Of a DNA stretch of 64,000 nucleotides, positions 52,795-61,842 are shown one piece after another. Every line of letters begins with the position of its first letter. Position 1 is the stretch's first letter. A program made the position numbers and the translations under genes. The notes beneath the pieces were generated by a model. That model saw only the letters and a program-made list of their open reading frames with translations, did not search any database and was not told the DNA's origin. Source of the DNA: Saliniplasma sp051745305. Lineage in GTDB: Archaea; Thermoplasmatota; Thermoplasmata; Halarchaeoplasmatales; Halarchaeoplasmataceae. The DNA lies in NCBI GenBank assembly GCA_051745305.1, contig JBNJDY010000001.1, positions 1 to 64,000 of the forward strand. Direction: 5' to 3'.

Positions 52795-54543
52795 ATGAAA
52801 GGCTGGTGGAGAAAGTTAGCCAAGGTTGACCTAAGTGATCGCGAAATTCAGTTTGAGGAGGTCGACAAGGGTATACTCGTTGACTATATAGGTGGAAGAG
52901 GATTGGGCGGTAGATTACTATACGAAGAGATCAAATCTACTGAATATCCACTAGATGAAAACGTATTGGTGTTTACTAGAGGACCTTTAACGGGAACCAT
53001 GGTTCCCACTAGTGGTAGATTTTCCGTTTCTACCATCTCACCACTCACAGGTACTATATTAGATTCTAACGTAGGAGGATTTTTTGGTAAACATTTTTCT
53101 TCAACAGGTATCGATGCACTCATTGTGAAAGGAAAATCTGATATTCCGGTTGTATTGAAGGTCGACAATGATGAAATTACCATAGAAGAAACTGACCTCT
53201 GGGGTAAGACCGTAAGTGAGACTTTAGATTCTTTAAATGGAGCTAACGCAGTTATCGGCCCAGCAGGTGAAAATTTAGTTCGTTTTGCCAATGTTGTCAC
53301 TGATGATGACCGTGTTTTCGGAAGAGGCGGGGTAGGTACGGTTATGGGTTCTAAGAATTTGAAAGGGTTATCTGTCAAAGGAGATAAGAAGATAGAAGTA
53401 GATAACCGAGAACTGTTAAAAAATTATCTAAAAAAAGCCGTTTCTAAAATAGAATCGTCTCCAGTTACTTCTAGAGGTTTGAGAAAATTCGGCACTCCTA
53501 TACTTGTAAACCTTTTAGAATGGCTCGGGATGTTTCCCCTTGAAAACTTTCAGAGGGTTAAAGATGATAGGGTCGATAATCTCTCCGGCGAAACGATGAA
53601 AGATGAGATAGTGGAGGGTCATTACCGATGTCACGCATGTCCCATAAGATGCGGATTGAAAACTAAGACTGACAAGATGAAAGGAAAGGGACCAGAGTAC
53701 GAAAGCGTATGGGCACTCGGTGCAAATCTAGGTATATTTGATCTGAAAAAAACCACCGAAGCCAATTATCTGTGTAATGAATTAGGGCTCGATACTATAA
53801 CCACTGGTGGTACCATCGCTAGTGCTATGGAGATGTTCGAGAAAGGTGTATGGGATGAAACAGATGGTTTTGGAAGTGATGTGACCGAACTGATAAAGAT
53901 GATCGCTTACCGTGATGGAGTTGGAAACGAATTAGCAGAGGGATCTAAACGGTTATGCGAGAGATACAACTGTGATTACTCCATGTCTGTTAAAGGTATG
54001 GAACTGCCTGCTTACGATCCACGTGGTGCTGCGGGACAAGCTTTATCTTTTGCCACTTCTAACAGAGGTGGGTGTCATCTTCGTGGATACATGATAGGGG
54101 AAGAGATATTTGGAGTTCCAAAATTGTTCGACAGGTTTAACACTAGTGGGAAGGCGGAAGTGGTAAAGCGGTCTCAGGAAAGGAACGCTTACCTGGATTC
54201 ACTCATAGTCTGTAAGTTCAGTTCCTTCGCCTTAGGGGAGGAATATTACTCTAGGTTTTTGAAAGCTGTAACAGGTATAGATTATACCGTCGGAGAACTG
54301 CATAAAATCGGAGAGAGGATCTACAATTTAGAAAGAATGTTCAATATTTCCAACGGTTTTTCTAGGGACGATGATCGGTTACCTGAACGGTTCAACAAAC
54401 CGCTCCCTAAAGGGGCTAGCTCCGGGAACGTATTCGATATGGAAAAAATGCTTGATGATTATTACAAAGCCATGGACTGGGATAAAGAAGGGAAACCTAA
54501 TGAAAAGAAACTCGATGAATTAAATTTAGGTTTCATGGTTTGA
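52795..54543 (+). CDS. aor: Aldehyde:ferredoxin oxidoreductase
   Basis: 582 residues, tungsten-dependent AOR family. Starts KGWWRKLAKVDLSDREIQ; typical GGRGLGGRLLYEEI, GPLTGTMVPTSGR, RGGVGTVMGSKNLKG, cluster cysteines in CHACPIRCG and a C-terminal cysteine in DSLIVCKFSSF, and GLDTITTGGTIASAME. It turns aldehydes to acids with reduction of ferredoxin. The window also encodes the 2-oxoacid oxidoreductase, which makes the same kind of metabolism likely. Its start is 160 bases from the divergent rpl7ae. Confidence 0.95.
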   Translation: MKGWWRKLAKVDLSDREIQFEEVDKGILVDYIGGRGLGGRLLYEEIKSTEYPLDENVLVFTRGPLTGTMVPTSGRFSVSTISPLTGTILDSNVGGFFGKHFSSTGIDALIVKGKSDIPVVLKVDNDEITIEETDLWGKTVSETLDSLNGANAVIGPAGENLVRFANVVTDDDRVFGRGGVGTVMGSKNLKGLSVKGDKKIEVDNRELLKNYLKKAVSKIESSPVTSRGLRKFGTPILVNLLEWLGMFPLENFQRVKDDRVDNLSGETMKDEIVEGHYRCHACPIRCGLKTKTDKMKGKGPEYESVWALGANLGIFDLKKTTEANYLCNELGLDTITTGGTIASAMEMFEKGVWDETDGFGSDVTELIKMIAYRDGVGNELAEGSKRLCERYNCDYSMSVKGMELPAYDPRGAAGQALSFATSNRGGCHLRGYMIGEEIFGVPKLFDRFNTSGKAEVVKRSQERNAYLDSLIVCKFSSFALGEEYYSRFLKAVTGIDYTVGELHKIGERIYNLERMFNISNGFSRDDDRLPERFNKPLPKGASSGNVFDMEKMLDDYYKAMDWDKEGKPNEKKLDELNLGFMV

Positions 54544-54549
54544 ATTCGT

Positions 54550-55068
54550 TTAAGATTCGATCATATCTCTAAGAGTTTCAAATGAGATAGGTTCCTCGAT
54601 GAGTAAGTTCTTACTTTCTACTAACTCCATGAATTTTTCTTTATCTTTCATCCTGGTTTTGTAAAAATGTTCCCCCTTTAAATCGCCGTTATCTCTATGA
54701 ACGATATATAAAGTTCTAGGGAGCTCCTCGATATTGTAGTACACCTTTTCTACATCATCTATGTGTATTCTAGTTATCTCTGAGGATAATTTTGCATTAT
54801 ATTTGAGTATATGATCTCCTTCGATCAACATATCATCCATTAGGGAACGTAACTCTCCGATTTCTTTCATCAGTCGATAACCTAGAAAAAAGATGTACCC
54901 GAAACCAGCTATGTAGTAGAACAACAAGTAATAAAACCGATCTTCGTAAATTGAAACGACCAGGATAAATAGACCCATAACTATCAGTCCGGCTATTTTC
55001 CCGTACATCTTGCGTTTCCTGCGCTTCTTCTCTTTTTTCAAATCTTCTTCATAATCCGGATCATCCAT
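54550..55068 (-). CDS. Two-helix membrane protein with a C-terminal soluble domain
   Basis: 172 residues, not recognised. A charged N-terminus (EEDLKKEKKRRKRKM) precedes a two-helix hairpin (IAGLIVMGLFILVVSIY and YYLLFYYIAGFGYIFFLGYR). A beta-rich domain follows with ITRIHIDDVEKVYYNIEELP and LYIVHRDNGDLKG, resembling a bacterial PH domain. Convergent with aor, six bases apart. Confidence 0.7.
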   Translation of the reverse strand: MDDPDYEEDLKKEKKRRKRKMYGKIAGLIVMGLFILVVSIYEDRFYYLLFYYIAGFGYIFFLGYRLMKEIGELRSLMDDMLIEGDHILKYNAKLSSEITRIHIDDVEKVYYNIEELPRTLYIVHRDNGDLKGEHFYKTRMKDKEKFMELVESKNLLIEEPISFETLRDMIES

Positions 55069-55134
55069 GCTTTCACCGTAAGTTTTTAGAAATCAATATC
55101 AAACAAATTATTAAAAGCATTGTGGTCAGGACGA

Positions 55135-55749
55135 TCATTCTTTATGGTCTTCGGTATGTTTGCACTCGGGATAATTCGTGCATCCGTAAAATTTACCATA
55201 TTTTCCTTCCCGTAGGACCATCTCGCTCCCACATTCTGGACAGACTTTTCTTTCATCCTTTTTCTTGATTTTATGTAGAGTCCTATGATCTTTTATTGCG
55301 GTTTGTGCCAGACCGTCAGCACGTCCATTCTTTTCTCTCATTATATGTTTGAACTCCACAGATATAGATTTGTTCTCAAATTCATCGATTAGAGTTTTTA
55401 GCTGTTCGTAAAGATCAATTATATTGCTGGATTTAACTGACCAGTCACCGTTAATCTGGTTTACCATTAATTGAGAATCGGACATCAAGGTGATCTTATC
55501 GATATCTTCAAAACGCTCTTCAGATAATCTTAACCATTTGAACGCTTTTATAGGTGCCATATACTCGGCGAAATTGTTGGTAGCTCCTTCTCCTGTTTTC
55601 AGTACTCCATAGTCCTCTCTGACCGTTCTACCTCCCTTTTCTATAAGATAACCGTAAGCAGCCACTCCTCCCGGGTTCTTTCCACTGCAGGCTCCATCAG
55701 TATGTATCACCAGTTCTTTGTTTTTTTTCTTAGTTCTCGACATCATCAT
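55135..55749 (-). CDS. rnhA: RNase HI fused to a topoisomerase-type zinc ribbon
   Basis: 204 residues. RNase H fold with the catalytic acids in IHTDGACSGKNPGG, AEYMA, LMSDSQLMVNQING and GRADGLAQTA. Its C-terminus CPECGSEMVLREGKYGKFYG and CTNYPECKHTEDH is a zinc ribbon of the TopA C-terminal type. RNase HI removes RNA in RNA:DNA hybrids; the extra ribbon may help to bind nucleic acid. Start among ATG 55749/55746/55743. Confidence 0.9.
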   Translation of the reverse strand: MMMSRTKKKNKELVIHTDGACSGKNPGGVAAYGYLIEKGGRTVREDYGVLKTGEGATNNFAEYMAPIKAFKWLRLSEERFEDIDKITLMSDSQLMVNQINGDWSVKSSNIIDLYEQLKTLIDEFENKSISVEFKHIMREKNGRADGLAQTAIKDHRTLHKIKKKDERKVCPECGSEMVLREGKYGKFYGCTNYPECKHTEDHKE

Positions 55750-55865
55750 TACATCCTTGCACTGTCATAAAGCCTTTACCTTTAAGCTTAATGGAAACAC
55801 ATAGAATACGAAACTTTATTAATATTAGTTTACGTTGTTAAGATACGATAGGAGATGTGATATAC

Positions 55866-56324
55866 ATGGCAGATTTGAAATTGACAAGTCCCAAATTTCC
55901 GGATGGAGAAGCGATACCGGAGAAATATGGGTACAAGAGAGAAAACGTGAACCCACCCTTGAAGATAAAAAATGTTCCGGAGAATGCAGAATCCCTGGCC
56001 TTGGTCATGGATGATCCAGATGCTATGAAACCCGCTGGTAAGGTGTGGGATCACTGGGTGATCTGGAACATAGACCCGGATACTACCCTCATAGAAGAGG
56101 ATCAGGTCCCTAAAGGAGCGACAGAGGGTAAAAGCGATTATGGAGAAAAGGGATATGGAGGACCGAATCCACCAGATGCGAAACATGCCTATAATTTTAA
56201 ATTGTATGCACTGGATACCAAGTTGGACATCCCATCTAACTCGACTAAGAAAGACTTGGAGAAAGCCATGATGGGGCATATCATCGATAAGACCAAGTTG
56301 ACAGGAACGTTCGAACCGATCTAA
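55866..56324 (+). CDS. Phosphatidylethanolamine-binding (YbhB/PEBP) family protein
   Basis: 152 residues from ATG 55866 (MADLKLTSPKFPDGEAIP); a GTG at 55857 is in frame. DDPDAMKPAGKVWDHWVIWN and YGGPNPPDAKHAYNFKLYAL are the family ligand-site motifs. Cytosolic, role unclear; archaeal and bacterial members are small. A GGAG site and an A/T box precede it; it ends with a T-rich tract at 56326-56340. Confidence 0.93.
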   Translation: MADLKLTSPKFPDGEAIPEKYGYKRENVNPPLKIKNVPENAESLALVMDDPDAMKPAGKVWDHWVIWNIDPDTTLIEEDQVPKGATEGKSDYGEKGYGGPNPPDAKHAYNFKLYALDTKLDIPSNSTKKDLEKAMMGHIIDKTKLTGTFEPI

Positions 56325-56325
56325 A

Positions 56326-56341
56326 ACCCTTTTCTTTTTTA
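56326..56341 (+). terminator. T-rich terminator after the PEBP gene
   Basis: ACCCTTTTCTTTTTTAC directly follows the stop codon; a T-tract of this sort ends archaeal transcripts. The next gene has its own upstream region. Confidence 0.4.
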
Positions 56342-56398
56342 CATTATCATTCTAAAAAAGTTTATACCTGAGAGGCTGTTTTTACCAAAGGTAATCAC

Positions 56399-56989
56399 AT
56401 GGACCGAAAAATCCTAGAAGAGATGAAAAAGTATGGAGAATTCCTGGAAAACAGGGGGCTTAATCTATCGTCTCACAGTGGGAACATGAGTGTTAAAAGA
56501 GGTGATCGTATCGTTATCAAAAGAAGAGGGGCTATGATGGGGGATCTTCAAAAAGAAGATATCGTGGAAACCGGTTTAGAGGAGGACGATTCTGGGGTCA
56601 TCATCGCTTCTACGGAGATAGGAGTTCATCGAGCTATTTACAAAAAAACATCAGCACTAGCCATAGTTCACGCTCATACACCCTACGCCATCGCACTTTC
56701 CATCACACGAGATGACATAATACCTATAGACGATGAAGGACGATATCATCTAAAGAGGGTTCCGATACTGGACGTAAAAGAATCTATAGGATCGAAAGAG
56801 GTGGCAGAAAAGCTCCCAGATATATTACAGAACTATAACGCCGCAATCGTTAAAGGTCACGGGACCTTTGCACACGGTGAGAACCTAGAAGAAGCTTACA
56901 ACTGGATAACGGTTGTGGAGAGTATATGTAAGATCATTTACCTGGTCGAGAACTTAGGTGGAGACACGGTCAAGGAGGAGATCTGGTGA
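56399..56989 (+). CDS. Class II aldolase/adducin family, L-fuculose-phosphate aldolase-like
   Basis: 196 residues. Zinc histidines in AIVHAHTPYAIAL and a third in VKGHGTFAHG, with a catalytic glutamate in STEIGVHRAIY, and phosphate-binding SSHSGNMS. The family splits sugar phosphates such as fuculose 1-phosphate or 5-deoxyribulose 1-phosphate. It overlaps the DUF54 gene by four bases (GTGA), so they form an operon. Confidence 0.88.
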   Translation: MDRKILEEMKKYGEFLENRGLNLSSHSGNMSVKRGDRIVIKRRGAMMGDLQKEDIVETGLEEDDSGVIIASTEIGVHRAIYKKTSALAIVHAHTPYAIALSITRDDIIPIDDEGRYHLKRVPILDVKESIGSKEVAEKLPDILQNYNAAIVKGHGTFAHGENLEEAYNWITVVESICKIIYLVENLGGDTVKEEIW

Positions 56990-57414
56990 CCTTTCATTAC
57001 ATAGAGTTCAAAGCGTACTGTCAGGCCACTGAAGATCCTGATAAAGTCATCCAATCTATCGTTAACATAGCCGGGGAAAGTATAGAGCTAGAAAAGGAAG
57101 ATGCTGAAGGTTATTACGGCAACCCAATCGAAATAATCGAGGGGAATATATCTAGGAATAGGGAGATGGACATGGTTTTTAGGAAATTACCAGAAACGGT
57201 GATCCAAACTTTGTTAAATTCGTTAGAGAGAAGGATGGACGAAAGATGCAATTTCTTTTTCAGATTGGATAAACAGCAAGCCTATGAAAAGAATTTCGTA
57301 CTCTCTGATGGGAGCAACACTATCAAGTGCCGGGCTAGAGTGGAAAGTTATCCTGCTAAAAGGGAGAAAGCTATACAGCGCATAGAAAATTATCTAAAAA
57401 GTGTTTTAGATTGA
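56986..57414 (+). CDS. DUF54 RNA-binding protein (exosome-associated)
   Basis: 142 residues, GTG start. The length and the pattern FHYIEFKAYCQATEDPDKV and FFFRLDKQQAYE match COG1325, predicted archaeal exosome-linked RNA-binding proteins. The 4-base overlap with the aldolase gene shows coupling but no functional link is obvious. Confidence 0.88.
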   Translation: MTFHYIEFKAYCQATEDPDKVIQSIVNIAGESIELEKEDAEGYYGNPIEIIEGNISRNREMDMVFRKLPETVIQTLLNSLERRMDERCNFFFRLDKQQAYEKNFVLSDGSNTIKCRARVESYPAKREKAIQRIENYLKSVLD

Positions 57415-57456
57415 ACAAGTTTTTAATAATTCTCTAGATATACCGTACCGTATCAC

Positions 57457-58434
57457 ATGAATATGGGAGTTATAGGCGTAGGCTCGATGGGACAGAATCA
57501 CGCTAGAGTTTTATCAGGAATGGATTCACTTGGAGCAGTACTAGATTCTAACGAAAAACTTGCAGAAGAATTAGGGAAAAGATTCAATGTACCTTATTTT
57601 ACAGACATCGATAATTTTTTAAAATCTGATTTAGACGGTGTAACCGTAGCGACCCCTGCCAGAACACATAATGAAATCGCCACGGAAGTCATGGAACATG
57701 GATTAGATGTTCTAGTGGAAAAACCGATAGCTTTGAACAGTTCGAAAGCAAGAGAACTTGTAGAAAAAGCCTCGAAAGAAGATCTTATACTGGCAGTCGG
57801 GATGATAGAAAGACACAATCCAGTGATCTCTACAGCTAAAACTTTACTCAACGATGGTGATGTCGGAGATGCCATAACTATGAGTTCAAAAAGAGTGAGT
57901 TCGTTCCCTGCTAGAGTTTCGGATATGGGCGTGATTATGGATTTAGCTATTCACGACCTTGACGTGATGAGATACTTATCCGAAGACGAGATCACGTCCG
58001 TTTACACTTCTGGAGGACCATCTAATAACGGTTCAGGTCACGAAGATCACGCTAATATTTTGATCCAATTCGAAAACGGTATCGACGGGTTACTGGAAGT
58101 CAATTGGCTGACACCTCATAAAGTCAGAAACTTGTGGATAACGTGCTCTAAGGAGTACATAGAAATTGATTATATCGACCAGACCATGGTGATAAGTTCT
58201 TCGCAATTATTGGAATACGATGTGAGCAACTTATTCGATATACCTTTGGAACATAATATACGTAAATATTCAGTTAAAAGACAGGAACCGTTAATAAGAG
58301 AACTACAAGACTTTATAGATTCTATTAAAGAAAGGCGAGAACCCATGGTAAATGGTGAAGACGGACTGAAGAGTATGAAGGTGGCGGAGGCTGCTTTAAA
58401 ATCTTTAAGGCAGAGAAAGAAAATTGAGTTGTGA
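57457..58434 (+). CDS. Gfo/Idh/MocA-family sugar oxidoreductase
   Basis: 325 residues. NAD motif GVIGVGSMGQNHARVL at the N-terminus, EKP motif in LVEKPIALNSSKA and catalytic DLAIHDLDVM. Probably oxidises a sugar nucleotide, such as UDP-N-acetylglucosaminuronate at C3, as in WlbA, because its stop overlaps the start of an acyltransferase like WlbB. Such a pair makes N-acetylated sugars for surface glycans. Confidence 0.9.
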   Translation: MNMGVIGVGSMGQNHARVLSGMDSLGAVLDSNEKLAEELGKRFNVPYFTDIDNFLKSDLDGVTVATPARTHNEIATEVMEHGLDVLVEKPIALNSSKARELVEKASKEDLILAVGMIERHNPVISTAKTLLNDGDVGDAITMSSKRVSSFPARVSDMGVIMDLAIHDLDVMRYLSEDEITSVYTSGGPSNNGSGHEDHANILIQFENGIDGLLEVNWLTPHKVRNLWITCSKEYIEIDYIDQTMVISSSQLLEYDVSNLFDIPLEHNIRKYSVKRQEPLIRELQDFIDSIKERREPMVNGEDGLKSMKVAEAALKSLRQRKKIEL

Positions 58435-59021
58435 TGAACATGGTCAATAAACTCGGACCTTTGGAATTACCAGATGACATTATAATAGGTGAAAATGTAA
58501 TTATGGGTTATCCGGTTAAAGAAAATATATCTTGTTTAAAGGGCAAAGATTTTACAGATTTAGCAAAGACCGTGATCGGATCCGGATCCATCATCCGAGA
58601 CTTCACCGTGATCTATTCTGATGTAAAAATCGGTAAAGGTGTTATAACTGGACACCATGTACTGATCCGAGAGGGATGTATAATAGGAGATCACTGTTTG
58701 ATAGGTTCAGGCTCTATAATCGAAAATGATTGTGACATCGGGGATAACGTATCTCTGCAGAGCGGGGTATATTTATCGACAGGCACTAAAATCAAAAATG
58801 ATGTCTTCATGGGACCTAATGTATGTATAACCAATGATAAAAAGATGGATTCTAACATTCAGCCAGTCGTAATAGAAAAGGGAGCCAAAATCGGTGCTAA
58901 TTCTACGATCATTTCTGGTGTAAAAGTTGGTAAAGATTCGATGGTAGGAGCGGGTTCTGTTGTGACAAAAGATGTCCCGGGTGACTCTCTAGTCTATGGA
59001 AATCCTGCAGAAGAGAGATGA
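58434..59021 (+). CDS. Left-handed beta-helix acetyltransferase
   Basis: About 195 residues from ATG 58434, which overlaps the oxidoreductase stop (TGATG). Hexapeptide repeats, as VIMGYPV, ITGHHVLIREGCIIGDHCLI and VCITNDK with GAGSVVTKDVPGDSLVYGNP at the end, form a trimeric left-handed beta-helix. It uses acetyl-CoA to N-acetylate the amino sugar; partner of the oxidoreductase. The aminotransferase may be the DegT gene at 14305. Confidence 0.9.
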   Translation: MNMVNKLGPLELPDDIIIGENVIMGYPVKENISCLKGKDFTDLAKTVIGSGSIIRDFTVIYSDVKIGKGVITGHHVLIREGCIIGDHCLIGSGSIIENDCDIGDNVSLQSGVYLSTGTKIKNDVFMGPNVCITNDKKMDSNIQPVVIEKGAKIGANSTIISGVKVGKDSMVGAGSVVTKDVPGDSLVYGNPAEER

Positions 59022-59105
59022 ATCATCACCGTGATAGTTACATGGTTATAAATCTTTTTTAGAAAGATTTATTTGGTGCCCTATTATTTGACTAGAACAG
59101 ATAGC

Positions 59106-59597
59106 ATGGCAGAAGTACAGCAATTGATCGACCAGGGAGAAAGATTACTAAATGAATTTGATTACAAAGGAGCCCATAAAAAATTCAAAAAGGCTCTTGA
59201 TAAAGATAAAAATGCGAGGGCTCATTTTGGTAAAGCTGAGGCTGCATTAGGGATACCTGAAATCGAATCAGAGGAAATCATAGCAGACTATGAAAAAGCT
59301 ATCGAATTGGAAGAGAATCCGTTTTATCACCAAGCTGTAGCCTCTTTCTGCATAGATGTTGGTAAATTCGAAAAGGCTGAAGAGCATTATCGGGAAGCCG
59401 CTGAGCTTGATCCTGAGAACAAACCTCATTATCTCTCAGAATTAGCAGTTGGATACAGATTTAAAGCTCCTATTATGATGGAGAAACTCATCCAACAGAC
59501 CGGCCAAGGTGAGGATATCATATTAAGAAAATCTCTCAACTATATGTTAGAAGCACTAGACATAGACAGGGATAAAGCAAAAGAATTACTTGGTTAA
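59106..59597 (+). CDS. TPR-repeat protein
   Basis: 163 residues from ATG 59106 (MAEVQQLIDQGERLLN); an in-frame GTG at 59073 adds 11 residues. Three TPR units: DYKGAHKKFKKALDKDKNA, EEIIADYEKAIELEENP and FEKAEEHYREAAELDPENKP. Helical scaffold for protein contacts; partner unknown. Ends 50 bases before tfs. Confidence 0.85.
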   Translation: MAEVQQLIDQGERLLNEFDYKGAHKKFKKALDKDKNARAHFGKAEAALGIPEIESEEIIADYEKAIELEENPFYHQAVASFCIDVGKFEKAEEHYREAAELDPENKPHYLSELAVGYRFKAPIMMEKLIQQTGQGEDIILRKSLNYMLEALDIDRDKAKELLG

Positions 59598-59647
59598 ATT
59601 ACCACGTAAACTTTATATTCTACCACTAGTAGTATTCCCTGAATAAG

Positions 59648-59950
59648 ATGTTCTGTCCAAAGTGTAATTCGTTAATGAAGCCCAATGAAGGAGAATGGTT
59701 CTGTAAAAAATGTGAGTTCACAAGAAAGGTCAAAGATGATGACCACACCTCTATCACATCTAAAAAACAGACTAAAGAAACAATAATTATCGAAGAAGAA
59801 GTGGATACTTTACCAACAACCAAAGTTAGATGCCCAGAATGTGATAATAATAAAGCTTATTGGAGATTAGAGCAAACTAGAGCCGCAGATGAACCTGAAA
59901 CCAGAATATATAGATGCACTGAATGCCGTCACACCTGGAGAGAATATTAA
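59648..59950 (+). CDS. tfs: Transcription factor S (RNA polymerase RpoM/TFIIS-like)
   Basis: 100 residues. N-terminal zinc ribbon MFCPKCNSLMKPNEGEWFCK KC, C-terminal ribbon CPECDNNKAYWRLEQTRAAD with the hairpin acids DE in ADEPETRIYRC and CTECRHTW. TFS stimulates RNA cleavage by stalled polymerase. It lies between the TPR and GNAT genes on the same strand. All four cysteine pairs are present. Confidence 0.96.
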   Translation: MFCPKCNSLMKPNEGEWFCKKCEFTRKVKDDDHTSITSKKQTKETIIIEEEVDTLPTTKVRCPECDNNKAYWRLEQTRAADEPETRIYRCTECRHTWREY

Positions 59951-59969
59951 AATAATCAAGGTGGGTTAA

Positions 59970-60587
59970 ATGTTCGAAATCGGACAAATTAGATTTCGTG
60001 CTATGGATAGGGAGGATATACCTCTATTAGTCAATTGGGAAAGTGAACACCAGGTAACTCTTTTTTCTAGAGGTGAACCGATAGTTCTTAAGAACAGGGA
60101 TGATGTGGAAAAAGAGTATGAAGAGAACCTTAAAGACGATGATAAAATGGTGATGATTGTCGAACTGATCGGGGATGATAAAGCAGTTGGGATCGCTACT
60201 GTGAAAAAGCGTTCTAATAAAGTTAGAAACGCAGATATCGGAACCTACATAGGTGAAAAAGACTTTTGGAACAAAGGATTAGGGACGAATATCACTTTGG
60301 GTTTGTGTGAAATGTTATTTGTTCATAAAAATTACGATAGGATTAGTGCATGGAGCAGTTCAATTAATAAAAGAGCCCACAAGGTATTAGAAAGGTTAGG
60401 CTTCAAAAAGACAGGTGTGGCAAGGAAAAGCGGTTATCTATTTGGTAATCGTATGGATTGGGTCTTCTTCGATCTGTTGAAAGAGGAGTACATGGAAAAG
60501 AGAGATGAATATTTAGAAGATTATCTAGAAGATAAAGTAACTTATCTTAAGAGGTACTGTGGCATCAATTTTACACCCAAGAAATAA
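59970..60587 (+). CDS. RimJ/RimL-type GNAT acetyltransferase
   Basis: 205 residues. GNAT fold with the acetyl-CoA loop FWNKGLGTNITLGLCEM and motif B NKRAHKVLERLGFKKTGVA. Substrate is unknown; relatives modify ribosomal proteins or antibiotics and polyamines. An extra 30-residue helical tail is present (KEEYMEKRDEYLEDYLED). Follows tfs by 19 bases, so could be in the same operon. Confidence 0.88.
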   Translation: MFEIGQIRFRAMDREDIPLLVNWESEHQVTLFSRGEPIVLKNRDDVEKEYEENLKDDDKMVMIVELIGDDKAVGIATVKKRSNKVRNADIGTYIGEKDFWNKGLGTNITLGLCEMLFVHKNYDRISAWSSSINKRAHKVLERLGFKKTGVARKSGYLFGNRMDWVFFDLLKEEYMEKRDEYLEDYLEDKVTYLKRYCGINFTPKK

Positions 60588-60641
60588 TGTTGTCAACTAT
60601 GTAAAAATTAAAGTAAGATAAACTTCTTTTCTAAAATCAGA

Positions 60642-61790
60642 ATGAAGTCGGAATTGTCATTGAACTACAAAGATAAAGTTCTCCTATTTCTAAGAGATCA
60701 CATCGGTTTGGATGAAGAAACCGACCTACCAGAAGATGTCACCCAAAAAGGTATTTCTGAAAATATAGGTATGTCAAGAACTCATGCATCGAGATTACTT
60801 AAAGAACTGAGGGAGAAAGGTTTTCTTAACGAAGATTTATGCAGTGTTGAGGGCCATGAACGTAAATTAAAAACTTACAGATTAACATCTAAAGGGTTTA
60901 AAAAGTCAGAAAAGCTCTATGAAGATTTTATGGAGAAAAAAGTTCCTATCGTTTATAAAGAAGGAAAAAAATCCATGAAGATCTCCAATGTGTTAGATAG
61001 ATATGAAAAAAATCCCACGTTGTTAGAAATGATACGTATTTTAGAAAATGAAGAATTGCCTCTAAATATTTATGATACTGAAGAGACGATCACATTCCTT
61101 GAAGATGCGCCTGACTTCGAAGAAATGATCAATAGGAAAAGAGAATTGGAGGAATTAGAAAGATGGTTTGAAAGCGATATTCCCGTAGCCGTTATACTCG
61201 GGAGAAGGGGATATGGTTGCTCGACTCTAGCTCGTTCTTTTATCGAAGGGAAGAATAGACATGTATTATGGATTAAAGTCGCTAAAAAACCCTTAGAACG
61301 GATCAAAAAACAAATTGTATTTTTTTTAAAAGAGTTGGGTGCAGAAGAAAATAAAAACATAATTAAAAAACTGTGTCGGAAAAATGTTCTAGTTGTACTC
61401 GATGATTATTACGAAGTTGATGACGATCTAGTGGATTTTCTTGATGAATATATAAAAATAAGTGGTAGAGATGTCAAAAGCAAACTCCTTGTAACTTCAA
61501 GAAAAGGAATTCCCGTCTATGAAAGATTTTACAAGATCCAAGATGTGAACAACGACGATGTAAGAGAAATAGACATCTCACCATTAGATAAATATGATGC
61601 CCAAGAACTCTTAGGAACCCACTTAAAAAAAGAAGCTTTAGATAGATTGATGTTGATGACAAAAGGGTCTCCACTCTTACTTAAACTATTAAAAGTAGAA
61701 GATCGAAAAAAGCTTCATGAAGTAAGCCCCCTCAGTAAAGAACAGATTTCTTTATTGATATTTTTGAAATCGGAAGAATTGAAACAATAG
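60642..61790 (+). CDS. Winged-HTH STAND-like NTPase with altered P-loop
   Basis: 382 residues. N-terminal winged HTH (about 1-95): ENIGMSRTHASRLLKELREK as recognition helix. A linker, then a STAND NTPase core: Walker A-like VILGRRGYGCSTLARSF with C193 where the lysine of GxxxxGK[ST] should be, Walker B VLVVLDDYYEVDD, and a sensor-like LVTSRKG. The C-terminus is a short winged-helix-like segment (PLDKYDAQELLGTHLKK). It resembles archaeal regulators with an HTH and an ATPase core; the lost lysine suggests weak or no ATP hydrolysis. No adjacent partner. Confidence 0.82.
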   Translation: MKSELSLNYKDKVLLFLRDHIGLDEETDLPEDVTQKGISENIGMSRTHASRLLKELREKGFLNEDLCSVEGHERKLKTYRLTSKGFKKSEKLYEDFMEKKVPIVYKEGKKSMKISNVLDRYEKNPTLLEMIRILENEELPLNIYDTEETITFLEDAPDFEEMINRKRELEELERWFESDIPVAVILGRRGYGCSTLARSFIEGKNRHVLWIKVAKKPLERIKKQIVFFLKELGAEENKNIIKKLCRKNVLVVLDDYYEVDDDLVDFLDEYIKISGRDVKSKLLVTSRKGIPVYERFYKIQDVNNDDVREIDISPLDKYDAQELLGTHLKKEALDRLMLMTKGSPLLLKLLKVEDRKKLHEVSPLSKEQISLLIFLKSEELKQ

Positions 61791-61842
61791 CTGTATAAAT
61801 AGTAATATTTTTATTACATAAGAGATTGGGAGATGTGATAAC

